The notes beneath the pieces are model-generated. The model was not told the DNA's origin and searched no databases. It saw nothing but the letters and a program-made list of their open reading frames with translations. Below are positions 1 to 13,444 of a stretch of 38,420 bases of DNA, in pieces (the first letter of the stretch is position 1; the number at the start of each line of letters is the position of its first letter). Source of the DNA: Candidatus Lambdaproteobacteria bacterium (lineage in GTDB: Bacteria; SAR324; JACQKK01); contig JACQHH010000198.1 of the NCBI GenBank assembly GCA_016199125.1, positions 1 through 38,420 on the forward strand, in the 5' to 3' direction. Both the position numbers and the translations under genes were made by a program.

Positions 1-5310
<5,310 letters not shown>

Positions 5311-5643
5311 CTTGACCCGTGACGAAAAAAAGATCGGCTGGTAAGTGGGGCAGGCGTCGGCGGAACCGTCCTTCCGTGGTGCCCTGGCAGTCTCCCCAGC
5401 ATCGTACCATGCGCCCCGAAGGGGAGAAAGAACCTGACACGCCACGCCGGCCGCAGGGCGCCACGGCCCGCGCATGGCCCGCCGCACGGCTGCCGCGCAC
5501 GCCAGGCATGGCAGCAGGCGCCTGCGGGGCACCGCGGACGGGTGCGCATTTGATTTTAGGCCCCGCCTGCGGGTAAGAACCACTCAAGGCACGACAATGG
5601 ACGGTCCTGGACGGTTGGGTGCGGGGGGCAGCGGGAGCAGGCC
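5311..5643. other. Divergent intergenic region between uvrA and acyl-CoA ligase gene
   Basis: This 333-bp region must hold the promoters of both divergent genes. It contains a perfect 12-bp palindrome (GCAGGCGCCTGC, 5514-5525), a possible operator or simply a GC-rich coincidence. A short AT-richer patch lies at 5548-5560. No gene-like frame with a ribosome site is seen, and no CTGT-N8-ACAG SOS operator. Confidence 0.5.
5550..5579 (+). promoter_or_regulatory. Possible sigma70-type promoter for acyl-CoA ligase gene
   Basis: TTGATT (5550-5555) and TAAGAA (5574-5579) are separated by 18 bp, about 65 bp before the ATG at 5644. The -35 match is fair and the -10 match is weak, so this is only a candidate. 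It is the only AT-richer stretch in this GC-rich interval, which gives it some support. Confidence 0.3.
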
Positions 5644-7260
5644 ATGGCGGTGGACAAGACGGAGTGGGTGATCGGCAAGGTATTGGCCCGGCAGGCCGCG
5701 GCCCTGGGCGACAAGCCCTTCATGCAGTTCGAGGACCAGCCGCCCGTCTCCTTTGCCCAGACCGACGCCCTGGCCAACCGGGTGGGCAACGCGCTGCTGC
5801 GCATGGGGGTCGTGCGCGGGCAGCGCGTTGCGGTGATGCTGCCCAACTGCCTGGAATATTGCTACGCCTGGTTCGGCATCAGCCGCGTGGGCGCCGTGCA
5901 CGTGGCCATCAACACGGCCTATCGCGGCGATTTTCTGACGCATGTGCTGAACAATTCCGGCGCCGAGCTGATGATCGTGCACCCCCAGTACCTGGGCTGG
6001 CTGGCCGCGATCGAGGACAATGTGCCGGCGGTGCAGACGGCCATCGTGCCCGGGCTGGGCCAGGGCGATGCGCCACGCTTCAAGCGCATCCGCACCCTGC
6101 CCTTCGACGCGCTGCTGGCCGCGCCCGATACCCCCATCGACATCGAGGTGCACTACAGCGAGATCGGGGCCATCATGTACACCTCGGGCACCACCGGACC
6201 CTCCAAGGGCGTGCTGATGCCCCATGCGCACAACTACCTGTTCGGCCTGGGGGAGGTGGAAAACCTGCGCATGGTGCCGGAGGACGTGTACTACATCTGC
6301 ATGCCGCTGTTCCACGCCAACGCCATGCTCATGCAGTACTACGGGGCGCTGATCGTGGGCTGCCGCTGCGTCATCGTGCCGGCCTTCAGCGCCACCAACT
6401 GGATCGGCGACATCCGCAAGTACGGGTCGACCATCACCAACACGCTCGGCGTGATGAACGAGTTCATCCTGCGCCAGCCGCCACAGCCGCAGGAGCGCGA
6501 CAACAGGCTGCGTCTGCTGCTCGCCATTCCGGTGACCGAGGACACCGTGGCGCGCTTCCACCGGCGCTTCGGCATCCCCAAGGTCGTCGAAGGCTTCGGC
6601 ATGACCGAATGCAACATTCCGCTCTACTATCCCCTGGACGATCCCGAGCAGCCGGGAAGCTGCGGCAAGGTCTACGAGAAGTATTTCGAGCTGGACATCG
6701 TGCACCCGGAGACCGACGAGCCCCTGCCGCCCGGGGAGGTGGGCGAGCTGGTAGTGCGGCCAAAGGAGCCCTTCTGCTTCATGCAGGGCTACAACGCCAT
6801 GCCCGCGAAGTCGGTGGAGGCGTGGCGCAACTTCTGGTTCCACACCGGCGACGCGGCGCGCATGGATGAGCGCGGCTATTTCTGGTATATCGACCGCATC
6901 AAGGACTGCATTCGCCGGCGCGGCGAGAACATTTCCTCCTACGAGCTGGAGGTGGTGCTGGGCGACCATCCGGACGTGGCCGAGGCCGCGGCCCTGGCAG
7001 TGAAATCTGACGTTCCCGGGGGCGAGGACGACGTGCTGGCGTGCCTGGTGCTCAAGCCCGGAACACGGCCCAGGCCGGAGGAGATCCTGGACTTCTGCAC
7101 GCCGCGCATGCCCCATTTCGCCGTGCCGCGCTATGTGGAGTTCGTGCCCGAGCTGCCCAAGACACCCTCCATGAAGGTGCAGAAGGCCAAGCTGCGCGAC
7201 CGCGGCCTGACCCCACAGACCTGGGACCGCGAGGCGGCCGGCTACAAAGTCCGACGGTGA
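5644..7260 (+). CDS. ATP-dependent acyl-CoA ligase (AMP-binding family, carnitine/crotonobetaine-CoA ligase-like)
   Basis: The 538-residue protein activates a carboxylic acid to its CoA thioester through an acyl-adenylate. The P-loop-like motif YTSGTTGPSKG starts at Tyr179. The EGFGMTE motif is near 316, FHTGD and the hinge region with YIDRIKD follow near 400-420, and the RRGENISSYELE stretch leads into the C-terminal lid. The lid holds the conserved catalytic Lys region (PKTPSMKVQK). The overall pattern resembles CaiC-type ligases, but the substrate cannot be read from sequence. No CaiA/CaiB-type partner lies nearby, so a carnitine role is not supported. The ATG at 5644 follows GGGAG at good spacing. 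The gene is divergent from uvrA and 185 bp ahead of a small membrane protein gene. Confidence 0.9.
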   Translation: MAVDKTEWVIGKVLARQAAALGDKPFMQFEDQPPVSFAQTDALANRVGNALLRMGVVRGQRVAVMLPNCLEYCYAWFGISRVGAVHVAINTAYRGDFLTHVLNNSGAELMIVHPQYLGWLAAIEDNVPAVQTAIVPGLGQGDAPRFKRIRTLPFDALLAAPDTPIDIEVHYSEIGAIMYTSGTTGPSKGVLMPHAHNYLFGLGEVENLRMVPEDVYYICMPLFHANAMLMQYYGALIVGCRCVIVPAFSATNWIGDIRKYGSTITNTLGVMNEFILRQPPQPQERDNRLRLLLAIPVTEDTVARFHRRFGIPKVVEGFGMTECNIPLYYPLDDPEQPGSCGKVYEKYFELDIVHPETDEPLPPGEVGELVVRPKEPFCFMQGYNAMPAKSVEAWRNFWFHTGDAARMDERGYFWYIDRIKDCIRRRGENISSYELEVVLGDHPDVAEAAALAVKSDVPGGEDDVLACLVLKPGTRPRPEEILDFCTPRMPHFAVPRYVEFVPELPKTPSMKVQKAKLRDRGLTPQTWDREAAGYKVRR

Positions 7261-7445
7261 CGGCCGGCGCCGAGCCTGCCGCCAGGGCCGGCGGCCGCTG
7301 ACGGCGCGGCGCAAACCGATGCATCACCCGTGTCCCCCCATGGCCGCGTGAGCGATGGCTCGCCCGTGGCCGCAGCGGCGACATCCGGCGCGCGGCAACG
7401 CCGCCGCGCCGGCCGCGTCAGTCTCAACCTCCATCGGGGATTGCT

Positions 7446-7904
7446 ATGCAGACCAACATCCGCCGGGTCGTGCATTTTTTCGTGATCGGCGCGCTGGCCG
7501 GGCTCATCCAGAGCGTGCTGCTGATCGTCGTCAACGAGATCGGCATCACCGAGGCGCTCATGGGGGGCATCAAGTACAACATTCCTTTGAGCCTGAACTG
7601 GCTGATCTATCCGCGCATGGTCTGGGGCGGACTGTGGGGCCTGTGCTTTCTGATCCCGCTGCTGATCATGCGCCCCCAATGGCAGCGCGGTCTGCTGGTG
7701 GGCATCCTGCCGGCCCTGGCCACCTGGATCGTGTTCAATCCCATGGAAGGCCACGGCCTGCTGGGCGTCGCCATCCATCCCCTGCACCCGGCGATCGTAC
7801 TGGTTTTCGGCGTGTTGTGGGGACTCATCGCCGGCGTGCTGCTGGATCTCACGGGCGCCCGGCGCTATGTGGACCCCTCCTACGGCGCCGAGGACGAAGG
7901 GTAG
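7446..7904 (+). CDS. Small four-helix integral membrane protein, unknown function
   Basis: The 152-residue protein has about four hydrophobic segments (near 9-29, 54-74, 81-97 and 113-135) and a charged C-terminal tail. It resembles conserved hypothetical inner-membrane proteins, and I recognise no catalytic motif. Short loops with many Pro and Gly residues and the segment HPLHPA before the last helix are visible. GGGGA precedes the ATG at 7446. It lies downstream of the acyl-CoA ligase on the same strand, but the 185-bp gap makes cotranscription uncertain. It converges with rimI. Confidence 0.75.
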   Translation: MQTNIRRVVHFFVIGALAGLIQSVLLIVVNEIGITEALMGGIKYNIPLSLNWLIYPRMVWGGLWGLCFLIPLLIMRPQWQRGLLVGILPALATWIVFNPMEGHGLLGVAIHPLHPAIVLVFGVLWGLIAGVLLDLTGARRYVDPSYGAEDEG

Positions 7905-7938
7905 CATCCCCCCGCGCGGCCTGCCGCCTGGGGCCGGC

Positions 7939-8466
7939 TCAGGCGCGTGGCGCCCCCCCGGCGGAAGCGGGCGCCGTCCAGCGCATGAGCAGCGCATCCT
8001 CCCGCGGCGCGGCGTAGTAGGCTTGCCGGCGCGCCACGTCCACAAAGCCCAGCGCGCGGTAGAGCGCAATGGCGGGCCGATTGCCCGCACGCACCTCCAG
8101 GCTCACGCTGCGCGCGCCCTGGGCCGCGGCATGCGCCAGCCAGGCGGCCAGCAGCGCCCGCGCGCAGCCCTGCCGCCGCAGGTGCGGCAGCACCCCGATG
8201 CGATAGACCTCGCCTTCGTCCGCCACGCGTTGCGTGCAGAGCAGCCCCGCGTCATCGCCCGCGGGCGCCTGGGCGATCCAGGCCGTGACCGCCGGATTGG
8301 CCAGCAGGCGGCCGTATGCCGCCGCGTCCCACGGGCTTTCCGGCGGGCCGCCCGGTGCTGAGCCGTCGACTGGCACGGGCTGGCCGAAAATGGCCTCATC
8401 CAGCCGCGCCAGGCGCTGCGGCGACACATTGCGGCAGATGGGCGGCGCGGCGCTCACGAATCGCAC
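7939..8466 (-). CDS. rimI: Ribosomal-protein-alanine N-acetyltransferase (GNAT family)
   Basis: RimI acetylates the N-terminal alanine of ribosomal protein S18 using acetyl-CoA. The 175-residue product shows the GNAT acetyl-CoA loop RRQGCA (97-102) after the beta4 strand VYRIGVLP. The RimI-typical segment SLEVRAGNRPAIALYRALGF (about 122-141) follows, and then the C-terminal pattern AYYAAPREDALLM. The first about 45 residues are longer and Pro/Gly rich compared with short RimI proteins. The farthest start is a GTG at 8466, and a start a few codons inside is possible. It is not next to tsaB, its common neighbour. A terminator hairpin just upstream (8533-8579) separates it from the orphan gene. 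Confidence 0.85.
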   Translation of the reverse strand: MRFVSAAPPICRNVSPQRLARLDEAIFGQPVPVDGSAPGGPPESPWDAAAYGRLLANPAVTAWIAQAPAGDDAGLLCTQRVADEGEVYRIGVLPHLRRQGCARALLAAWLAHAAAQGARSVSLEVRAGNRPAIALYRALGFVDVARRQAYYAAPREDALLMRWTAPASAGGAPRA

Positions 8467-8532
8467 GGCAAGGGAAGGTTGGCGCGTGCCGGGCCGCCGG
8501 GGCAGCGTGGTGCCCCGACGCGGGTCGCCGCA

Positions 8533-8579
8533 AACAAGAAACCGGGCGCGGCGTGACAGCGTGGTGTCCGGCGCCCGGT
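8533..8579 (-). terminator. Rho-independent terminator of the 67-residue orphan gene
   Basis: A perfect 9-bp inverted repeat (8541-8549 with 8571-8579, ACCGGGCGC/GCGCCCGGT) forms the stem. On the reverse strand it is followed by TTCTTGTTT (8532-8540). It lies about 50 bp after the stop of the 67-codon gene and just before rimI, so it isolates the small gene as its own transcript. Confidence 0.75.
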
Positions 8580-8625
8580 GGGAGATGGCGTGCGCGCAGG
8601 GCGCAGCGGCCAGGCTTGCGAAAGC

Positions 8626-8829
8626 CTAGCTGACGTAGGAGAGGAAGCCGCTTTTCAGCTCGGAGAACGGCCCGGTGTAATCGGTCGATGCCCAACGGTG
8701 GTACGTGCAGAAATTCGGATCCACGCGAATCGCTTCGACAAACATGTTCTGCAGACTGTCCGTATATTCATTGCGGCGAGGAACGAATTCATGCGCCGGA
8801 ATGATGTAAATCGGTACCTTAATGGCCAT
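8626..8829 (-). CDS. Orphan 67-residue protein, unknown function
   Basis: I do not recognise this protein. It begins MAIKVPIYIIPAHEF and is rich in aromatic residues (five Tyr, six Phe, one Trp), with one Cys at residue 41. It has no signal peptide and no membrane segment, so it should be a small cytosolic protein. The start is well supported: AGGAG sits 8 bases before the ATG at 8829, which excludes a longer in-frame start at 8904. A strong terminator follows the gene. Base composition here (8620-8960) is clearly less GC-rich than the neighbours, which hints at transfer or unusual constraint. A single-gene unit with its own ribosome site and terminator argues that it is real. Confidence 0.75.
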   Translation of the reverse strand: MAIKVPIYIIPAHEFVPRRNEYTDSLQNMFVEAIRVDPNFCTYHRWASTDYTGPFSELKSGFLSYVS

Positions 8830-9147
8830 TGACGCGCTGCTCCTGATCTGAAAAGTTGCATCACGAACGGGGCGATGCCCTTTCCGGCCTCTCCCGGAAC
8901 TCAAACCTATTCAGCAATCTGATTTACCACAGGCGGGCATGGTGTACAACGGCTTTGCGCCTTTCTCCCCTGAATTCACTGGCAATCTCTTTGCGGCCGC
9001 AGATCTGGCGTGCGGCGCAGGCTGGGGCGCCAGCCGGCCCCGCAACGGCCACGGGACCCCAGGCGCCCAGCGCTCCAAGGCCGGCGCCGCGGCGGACGGT
9101 GTCCGGGAGCTGACCACGGCGGCGCGTGCGCGGGACACGGCACGCCC
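8830..9147. other. Divergent intergenic region, lower GC
   Basis: This 318-bp region lies between the orphan gene and the hydantoinase-like gene. Its left two thirds are noticeably less GC-rich than the surroundings. On the reverse strand a weak TTGTAC-17-TAAATC pair (about 8921-8949) could serve the orphan gene, but the match is poor. No gene or clear inverted repeat was seen. Confidence 0.4.
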
Positions 9148-11154
9148 ATGAGCCCCGCCGACACCACCAGGCCGCAGCGGCTGGGCGTGGGGCTGGATAC
9201 CGGCGGGACCTTCACGGACATCGTGCTGTGGGAGCTGGCCGCGCGGCGCGTGCTGCGCAAGGCCAAGACCCCCACCACCCACGGCAACTATGCCGTGTGC
9301 ATCGCCGCCGCGTTCCAGGCCCTGGCGCTGCGGGACCCGGAGCGTGCCGCGTTGCGGCGCGTGGCGCTCGCCACCACCCTGGCCACCAACACGGTGGCGG
9401 AAAACCGCGTGCACCCCACCGCGCTCGTCGTGGAGCCGGGCGACATCGCGGTGCCGCCCACGCTGCATCCGCACCTCGTGCTGCTCAGGAGCCAAGTGGG
9501 CTTCGATGCGGTGGAGGTGGTCGCCGTCTCCGAGCGGGAGCTGCTGGAGAAGGTGGGGCCGCTGGCCGCCAAGGTGGAGGGCTTTGCCGTCTCGGGGTAT
9601 GCCTCCACGCGCAACCCGGCCCACGAGCTGGCCATCGCGGAGATCCTGGGGCGCGCCTACGGCAAGCCCGTGGTGCTCGGCAGCCAGCTCACGCACCGGC
9701 TGAACTTCATGGAGCGCGCCCGCGCGGCGGCGCTCAATGCGGGCCTGCTGCCGGTGATCGTGGAGTGGCTGGGGGCCGTCAAGGGCATCCTGGCCCAGCA
9801 GGGCATCGCCTGTCCGCTGTACATCGTCAAGGGCGACGGGGCGCTGATGGACGAGGCCGAGGCGCTGCGGCAGCCCGTGCAGACGCTCTTCTCCGGGCCG
9901 GCGGCCTCGCTGCACGGCGGCGGCGTCCTGTGCCCCGGCCACGACGTGACCGTGATCGACGTGGGCGGCACCACCACGGACATCGGGCGCATCCGCGGCG
10001 GCCGGGGGCAATTGCGCCGTGGCGGGCTGCTCATCAACAACCGCGCCCTGGCCGTGGACGGGCTGGACATGGCCACCTTCGGCCTGGGGGGCGACAGTCG
10101 CCTGCGGCTGCTGGGCGAGGGGCGCTACCACTTCGAGAACAAGCGCGCCCTGCCCTTTTGCCGCACAGGCGAGGCCTACGCCGGCTTTGCCCTGGACGCG
10201 CTGGCGGCCGAGCTGGCCGGCCAGTGGCACTTCGGCGACCTGGAACTGCTGGACCTGGTGGCGCTGGACCCGCAGCACGTCGGGCTCGATCCCCAGCGGG
10301 AGCCCGACCCGGGTCTGCGCCACATCCTGGCGGCGGTGCAGCCGGGCCCCCGGCGCGTGCGGGCCCTGGCCGCGGAATTTCCGGGCGAGCCCATCGCTCC
10401 GCTGGTTGAGGAGCTGTTGCGGCGGCGCCTGCTGGTGCGCATCGCGCTCACCCCCACGGACGTATTCTGCGCCGCGGGGCTGGTGCCGGCCTTTCCCCAG
10501 GCCACCGCGCGGCAGGCCGTGGCGCTCTATGCACGCATGCTGGACGTGGCGCCCGAGGCGCTGCTGGCCACCTTGCGGGACACGGTGTGCCGCCAGGCCA
10601 CGGCCACCCTGGCCAATTTCCTGCTGGCCTTCGACCCGCCCCTGGACGACCGTGACCCGCGGATGCAGCGCATCGTGGAGTTGCTGGTGGCGCCCGAGTC
10701 GGCCGATACGGCGGCGCTGCGCCTGCTGCCCGGGCCGCCCCTGGTGCTGGTGGGGGCCGGGGCACCCATGCTTTTCGCGGACGTGGATGCGGCCCTGCGG
10801 GCCCAGGTGCTGGTGCCCGAGCACGGCGACGTGGCCAATGCCGTGGGGGCCATCGCCACGCCGTTCGTGCTGCGCTTCGAGGTCACCGTGGAGCCGCTGC
10901 GCTACGGGGGTCAGGTGGAAGTGTTCGACCACGAGCACAAGACCACCTGCCCCTCGCTGGAGGCGGGCATGACCCTGGCCCGCGCGCGGGTGCGCGAGGT
11001 GCTCCAGGCCCGCGCCGAGGCGCTGGGGCTGCGCGCGCCGGTGCTGGAGGAGAGTGAGGAGCTGATCGAGGAATACGCCGACTTTTCACGCCGCACGCGC
11101 AAGGAGCTGGTCATCGCCCGCGTAAAGGGCGTGCTCACGGGCACCCCGGAGTGA
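9148..11154 (+). CDS. hyuA: Hydantoinase A / oxoprolinase-family ATPase
   Basis: HyuA-type proteins use ATP to open hydantoin, oxoproline or related rings, or to activate carbonyl substrates, usually together with a HyuB subunit. The 668-residue product has the N-terminal phosphate-binding motif LDTGGTFTD (16-24). A long Hydant_A region follows, with the second phosphate motif IDVGGTTTDIG starting at residue 270, then GLGGDSR, and a C-terminal acidic helix. The actin-like ATPase signature is therefore complete. The ATG at 9148 directly precedes the conserved domain; the longer frame from 9010 is a low-complexity Arg/Gly stretch and unlikely. The ribosome site is weak. No HyuB gene lies on either side, so the substrate is unknown. 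Confidence 0.87.
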   Translation: MSPADTTRPQRLGVGLDTGGTFTDIVLWELAARRVLRKAKTPTTHGNYAVCIAAAFQALALRDPERAALRRVALATTLATNTVAENRVHPTALVVEPGDIAVPPTLHPHLVLLRSQVGFDAVEVVAVSERELLEKVGPLAAKVEGFAVSGYASTRNPAHELAIAEILGRAYGKPVVLGSQLTHRLNFMERARAAALNAGLLPVIVEWLGAVKGILAQQGIACPLYIVKGDGALMDEAEALRQPVQTLFSGPAASLHGGGVLCPGHDVTVIDVGGTTTDIGRIRGGRGQLRRGGLLINNRALAVDGLDMATFGLGGDSRLRLLGEGRYHFENKRALPFCRTGEAYAGFALDALAAELAGQWHFGDLELLDLVALDPQHVGLDPQREPDPGLRHILAAVQPGPRRVRALAAEFPGEPIAPLVEELLRRRLLVRIALTPTDVFCAAGLVPAFPQATARQAVALYARMLDVAPEALLATLRDTVCRQATATLANFLLAFDPPLDDRDPRMQRIVELLVAPESADTAALRLLPGPPLVLVGAGAPMLFADVDAALRAQVLVPEHGDVANAVGAIATPFVLRFEVTVEPLRYGGQVEVFDHEHKTTCPSLEAGMTLARARVREVLQARAEALGLRAPVLEESEELIEEYADFSRRTRKELVIARVKGVLTGTPE

Positions 11155-11248
11155 GCGCCCGCGGGTGCCGCCGGCCGTCGCCCCGGACGCGTGACCCGTC
11201 ACGCGCCGGCAGGGCGCGGTAAGACCAGGCGCGCGGCGCGGGCCACCG

Positions 11249-11860
11249 TCACTCCGGGAGCACATCGCCCAGCGGCGTGTCGCGGGCGCCCGGCGCGGGC
11301 CAATCGGCCGGCCATGCCTCGCGGGCGGCCAGCGCCTCCAGCGTTACGATGTGCCGCGGATCGGCGGCGCGGTAGGGAAAGAGCAGCCCGTCCAGGTGGT
11401 CGTACTCGTGCTGGAACACCCGCGCGTCCCAGCCCGCATATTCCCGGCTCGCCGCCTCGCCCAGGTGATTGAACCCGCGCACGGCCACGGCCGCCGGGCG
11501 GCGAATCCAGCCGCGCAGCCCCGGCACGGACAGGCAGCCCTCCCAGGCCCAGTTGCTTTCGGACGAGGCGCTCACGATCCGCGGATTGATCCAGGCCTCC
11601 AGCACGATCTCGGGCTCGCCGTCCGGGCCCGGGCGCGAGGTGGTCATGAGGAAGAAGCGTTCGAACCAGCCGATCTGCGGCGCGGCGATGCCGATGCCCA
11701 GGTAGGCCACCATGGCCCGATGCAAGGTCTCCAGGCGCGCCTGGAAGGCCGGCGTGGCGATGTCCCGCTTGGGCACGGCCCGCGAGGGCCGCGCCAGGCG
11801 CGGATGGCCCATGGTCACCAGGGGCGGCAGCGATTCGGACTTTTGCTCTTCGTCGCTCAT
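11249..11860 (-). CDS. def: Peptide deformylase
   Basis: This Fe2+-type metallohydrolase removes the formyl group from nascent proteins. The 203-residue protein has all three motifs: GIGIAAPQ (55-62, with Ile in place of the usual Leu), EGCLS (107-111, metal ligand Cys109) and HEYDH (151-155, two His ligands and the catalytic Glu). It is longer than most deformylases at both ends, with an extra C-terminal tail of about 35 residues. The ATG at 11860 follows GAGAGG. It lies 34 bp downstream of tyrS on the same strand and is probably cotranscribed with it. It is not next to fmt, so it may be a second deformylase copy. Confidence 0.93.
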   Translation of the reverse strand: MSDEEQKSESLPPLVTMGHPRLARPSRAVPKRDIATPAFQARLETLHRAMVAYLGIGIAAPQIGWFERFFLMTTSRPGPDGEPEIVLEAWINPRIVSASSESNWAWEGCLSVPGLRGWIRRPAAVAVRGFNHLGEAASREYAGWDARVFQHEYDHLDGLLFPYRAADPRHIVTLEALAAREAWPADWPAPGARDTPLGDVLPE

Positions 11861-11894
11861 GGGCCTCTCGCAATCCGGCGGCGTGCGGGGACGC

Positions 11895-13118
11895 TCAGCC
11901 CTCCACCCGCACGCGGTGGAATTTCTTCTTGCCCACCTGCAACAGCACGGCGCCGTCCTGCAAGTGCTCCGCCGTGATGCACAGTTCCACGTCGTCGGCG
12001 CGGGCGCCGTTGACCTTCACGCCGCCCTGCTGAATCAGCCGGCGCGCTTCCCCGCGGGATTTGGCCAGGCCCAGGTCGGTCAGCAGCTCGGGCAGAGGTA
12101 CGCCGGCGGCCAGTCGCGCGGCGGGCAGCGCGGTGCCCGGGGCCTCGTCCAGGTCGCCCCCGCCGCCGAACATGGCCCGCGCCCCGGCTTCGGCACGCCT
12201 GGCCTCCTCCTCGCCGTGCACGATGCGCGTGGCCTCGAAGGCCAGACGGGTCTTGGCCTCGCGCAACTCGGCGCCCTGCAGCCGCGCCAGCGCCTGCACC
12301 TCCTCCAGGGGCAGCAGGGTGAACAGGCGCAGGCACATGCCCACGTCCGCGTCGTCCACGTTGACCCAGTACTGGTAATAGTCGTAGGGCGAGGTCTTGG
12401 CCGCATCCAGCCACACGGCGCCCTTTTCCGTCTTGCCCATCTTGGCGCCGGAGGCCGTGGTGTGCAGGGGGAAGGTCCAGCCGAACACCTGGGCGCGATC
12501 CATGCGCCGCACCAGCTCCACCCCGGAGATGATGTTGGCCCACTGGTCGTCGCCGCCCAACTGCAGCACGCAGCCGTAGCGCCGGTGCAGCTCCAGGAAA
12601 TCGTAGGCTTGCAGCAGCGGGTAGTTGAACTCGATGAAGGACAGTCCCGTCTCCAGGCGCGTCTTGAACGTCTCGAAGGTCAGCATGCGGTTGACGGAGA
12701 AGTGCGGGCCGATCTCGCGCAGGAAGTCGATGTAGTGCAGCCCACGCAGCCAGTCGGCGTTGTTGACCAGGATGGCCCCGGCCTCGAAGTCCAGCAGCAA
12801 CCCGAGCTGGCGCTTGAGCCCTTCACAGTTGGCGTCAAGCTGCTCCACCGAGAGCATCTTGCGCATCTCGTTCTTGCCCGTGGGATCGCCGATCATGGCC
12901 GTGCCGGCGCCCACCAGGGCGATGGGCCGGTGCCCCTCGCGTTGCAGGTGCACCAGCGCCATCAACGGGATCAGGTGCCCCACGTGGAACGAGTCGGCGG
13001 TGGGGTCGAACCCGATGTAGGCGGTCAGGGGGCCGTCGGCGCTCCTGGCCAGCAGCGCCTCGCTGTCCGTGACCTGCTGGAAGAACCCCCGCTCCCGGAA
13101 AACGTCCCACACGCTCAA
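11895..13118 (-). CDS. tyrS: Tyrosyl-tRNA synthetase
   Basis: This class I synthetase charges tRNA-Tyr. The 407-residue protein has the HIGH-type motif HVGHL (45-49) inside GFDPTADSFHVGHL and the KMSKS-type loop KMGKT (226-230). The tyrosine-binding stretch QLGGDDQWAN lies near 186-195. A C-terminal S4-like RNA-binding domain (about 340-400, LGLAKSRGEARRLI) completes it. It is of the E. coli TyrS type. No ATG fits the family N-terminus; a TTG at 13118, 7 bases after GGAG, gives MSVWDVF and is my choice. The frame continues upstream to 13274, but that part translates the 19-bp tandem repeat and is not conserved protein. def follows 34 bp downstream. Confidence 0.95.
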   Translation of the reverse strand: MSVWDVFRERGFFQQVTDSEALLARSADGPLTAYIGFDPTADSFHVGHLIPLMALVHLQREGHRPIALVGAGTAMIGDPTGKNEMRKMLSVEQLDANCEGLKRQLGLLLDFEAGAILVNNADWLRGLHYIDFLREIGPHFSVNRMLTFETFKTRLETGLSFIEFNYPLLQAYDFLELHRRYGCVLQLGGDDQWANIISGVELVRRMDRAQVFGWTFPLHTTASGAKMGKTEKGAVWLDAAKTSPYDYYQYWVNVDDADVGMCLRLFTLLPLEEVQALARLQGAELREAKTRLAFEATRIVHGEEEARRAEAGARAMFGGGGDLDEAPGTALPAARLAAGVPLPELLTDLGLAKSRGEARRLIQQGGVKVNGARADDVELCITAEHLQDGAVLLQVGKKKFHRVRVEG

Positions 13119-13172
13119 TGTACCGCTCCTGCAAGAGGTCGCTGACCGCCGCCCGCGGCGTGGATGCCCTGC

Positions 13173-13240
13173 GGCCGCTGCGCGGTGACCCGGCCGCTGC
13201 GCGGTGACCCGGCCGCTGCGCGGTGGCCCGGCCGCTCCGG
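13173..13240. repeat. Tandem repeat, 19-bp unit, three full copies plus a partial one
   Basis: Unit GGCCGCTGCGCGGTGACCC occurs at 13173-13191 and 13192-13210. A third copy with one change (A to G) lies at 13211-13229, and a partial fourth copy begins at 13230. Each unit contains a small CCGC-TGC-GCGG inverted repeat. The array lies about 55-120 bp upstream of the tyrS start, between divergent genes, so it could affect tyrS expression or be a slippage product. Confidence 0.9.
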
Positions 13241-13322
13241 CGGCAGGCGCCGCAACGCTTGTCCGGGGCGCCATGTTGCCTGCCGCGACGCGTCCCGCGG
13301 CCGAAGGCCGTAGGGGTCAGAA

Positions 13323-13352
13323 TACAATGCCCGCCGGCTTTGGCCAAGCCGG
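13323..13352 (+). promoter_or_regulatory. Possible -10 element followed by a hairpin upstream of phosphotransferase gene
   Basis: TACAAT (13323-13328) matches the -10 consensus at five of six bases, but no convincing -35 is present. Just after it, CCGGCTT-TGGCC-AAGCCGG (13334-13352) forms a perfect 7-bp stem with a 5-base loop. This would place the hairpin at the very 5' end of the transcript. It is about 90 bp before the start at 13445. The rest of the 13119-13444 interval, apart from the tandem repeat, shows nothing else I can name. Confidence 0.35.
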
Positions 13353-13444
13353 ACGCTTGCCCGCCGGCGCAATCCGGGCTTTGATGGAAGGCGTCGGCGG
13401 CAGCCCAGCGCGCCGCCCCAGCCTCCCACGCCGGACACGCCCCC

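Noticed and set aside
5311-5643. SOS/LexA operator upstream of uvrA
   Set aside because: No CTGT-N8-ACAG or close variant was found on either strand, though other LexA specificities cannot be ruled out by eye.
8914-8929. Sigma54-like TGG...TTGC on the reverse strand upstream of the orphan gene
   Set aside because: The GG and GC elements are separated by 11 bases instead of the required 10, and the rest of the consensus is poor.
9010-9147. Longer N-terminus for the hydantoinase-like gene
   Set aside because: The added 46 residues are Arg/Gly-rich, without family similarity and without a ribosome site; the conserved domain starts right after 9148.
13119-13274. N-terminal extension of tyrosyl-tRNA synthetase
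   Set aside because: It would translate the 19-bp DNA repeat into an irregular Arg/Ala/Gly stretch absent from the family, and the TTG at 13118 has a well-placed GGAG.
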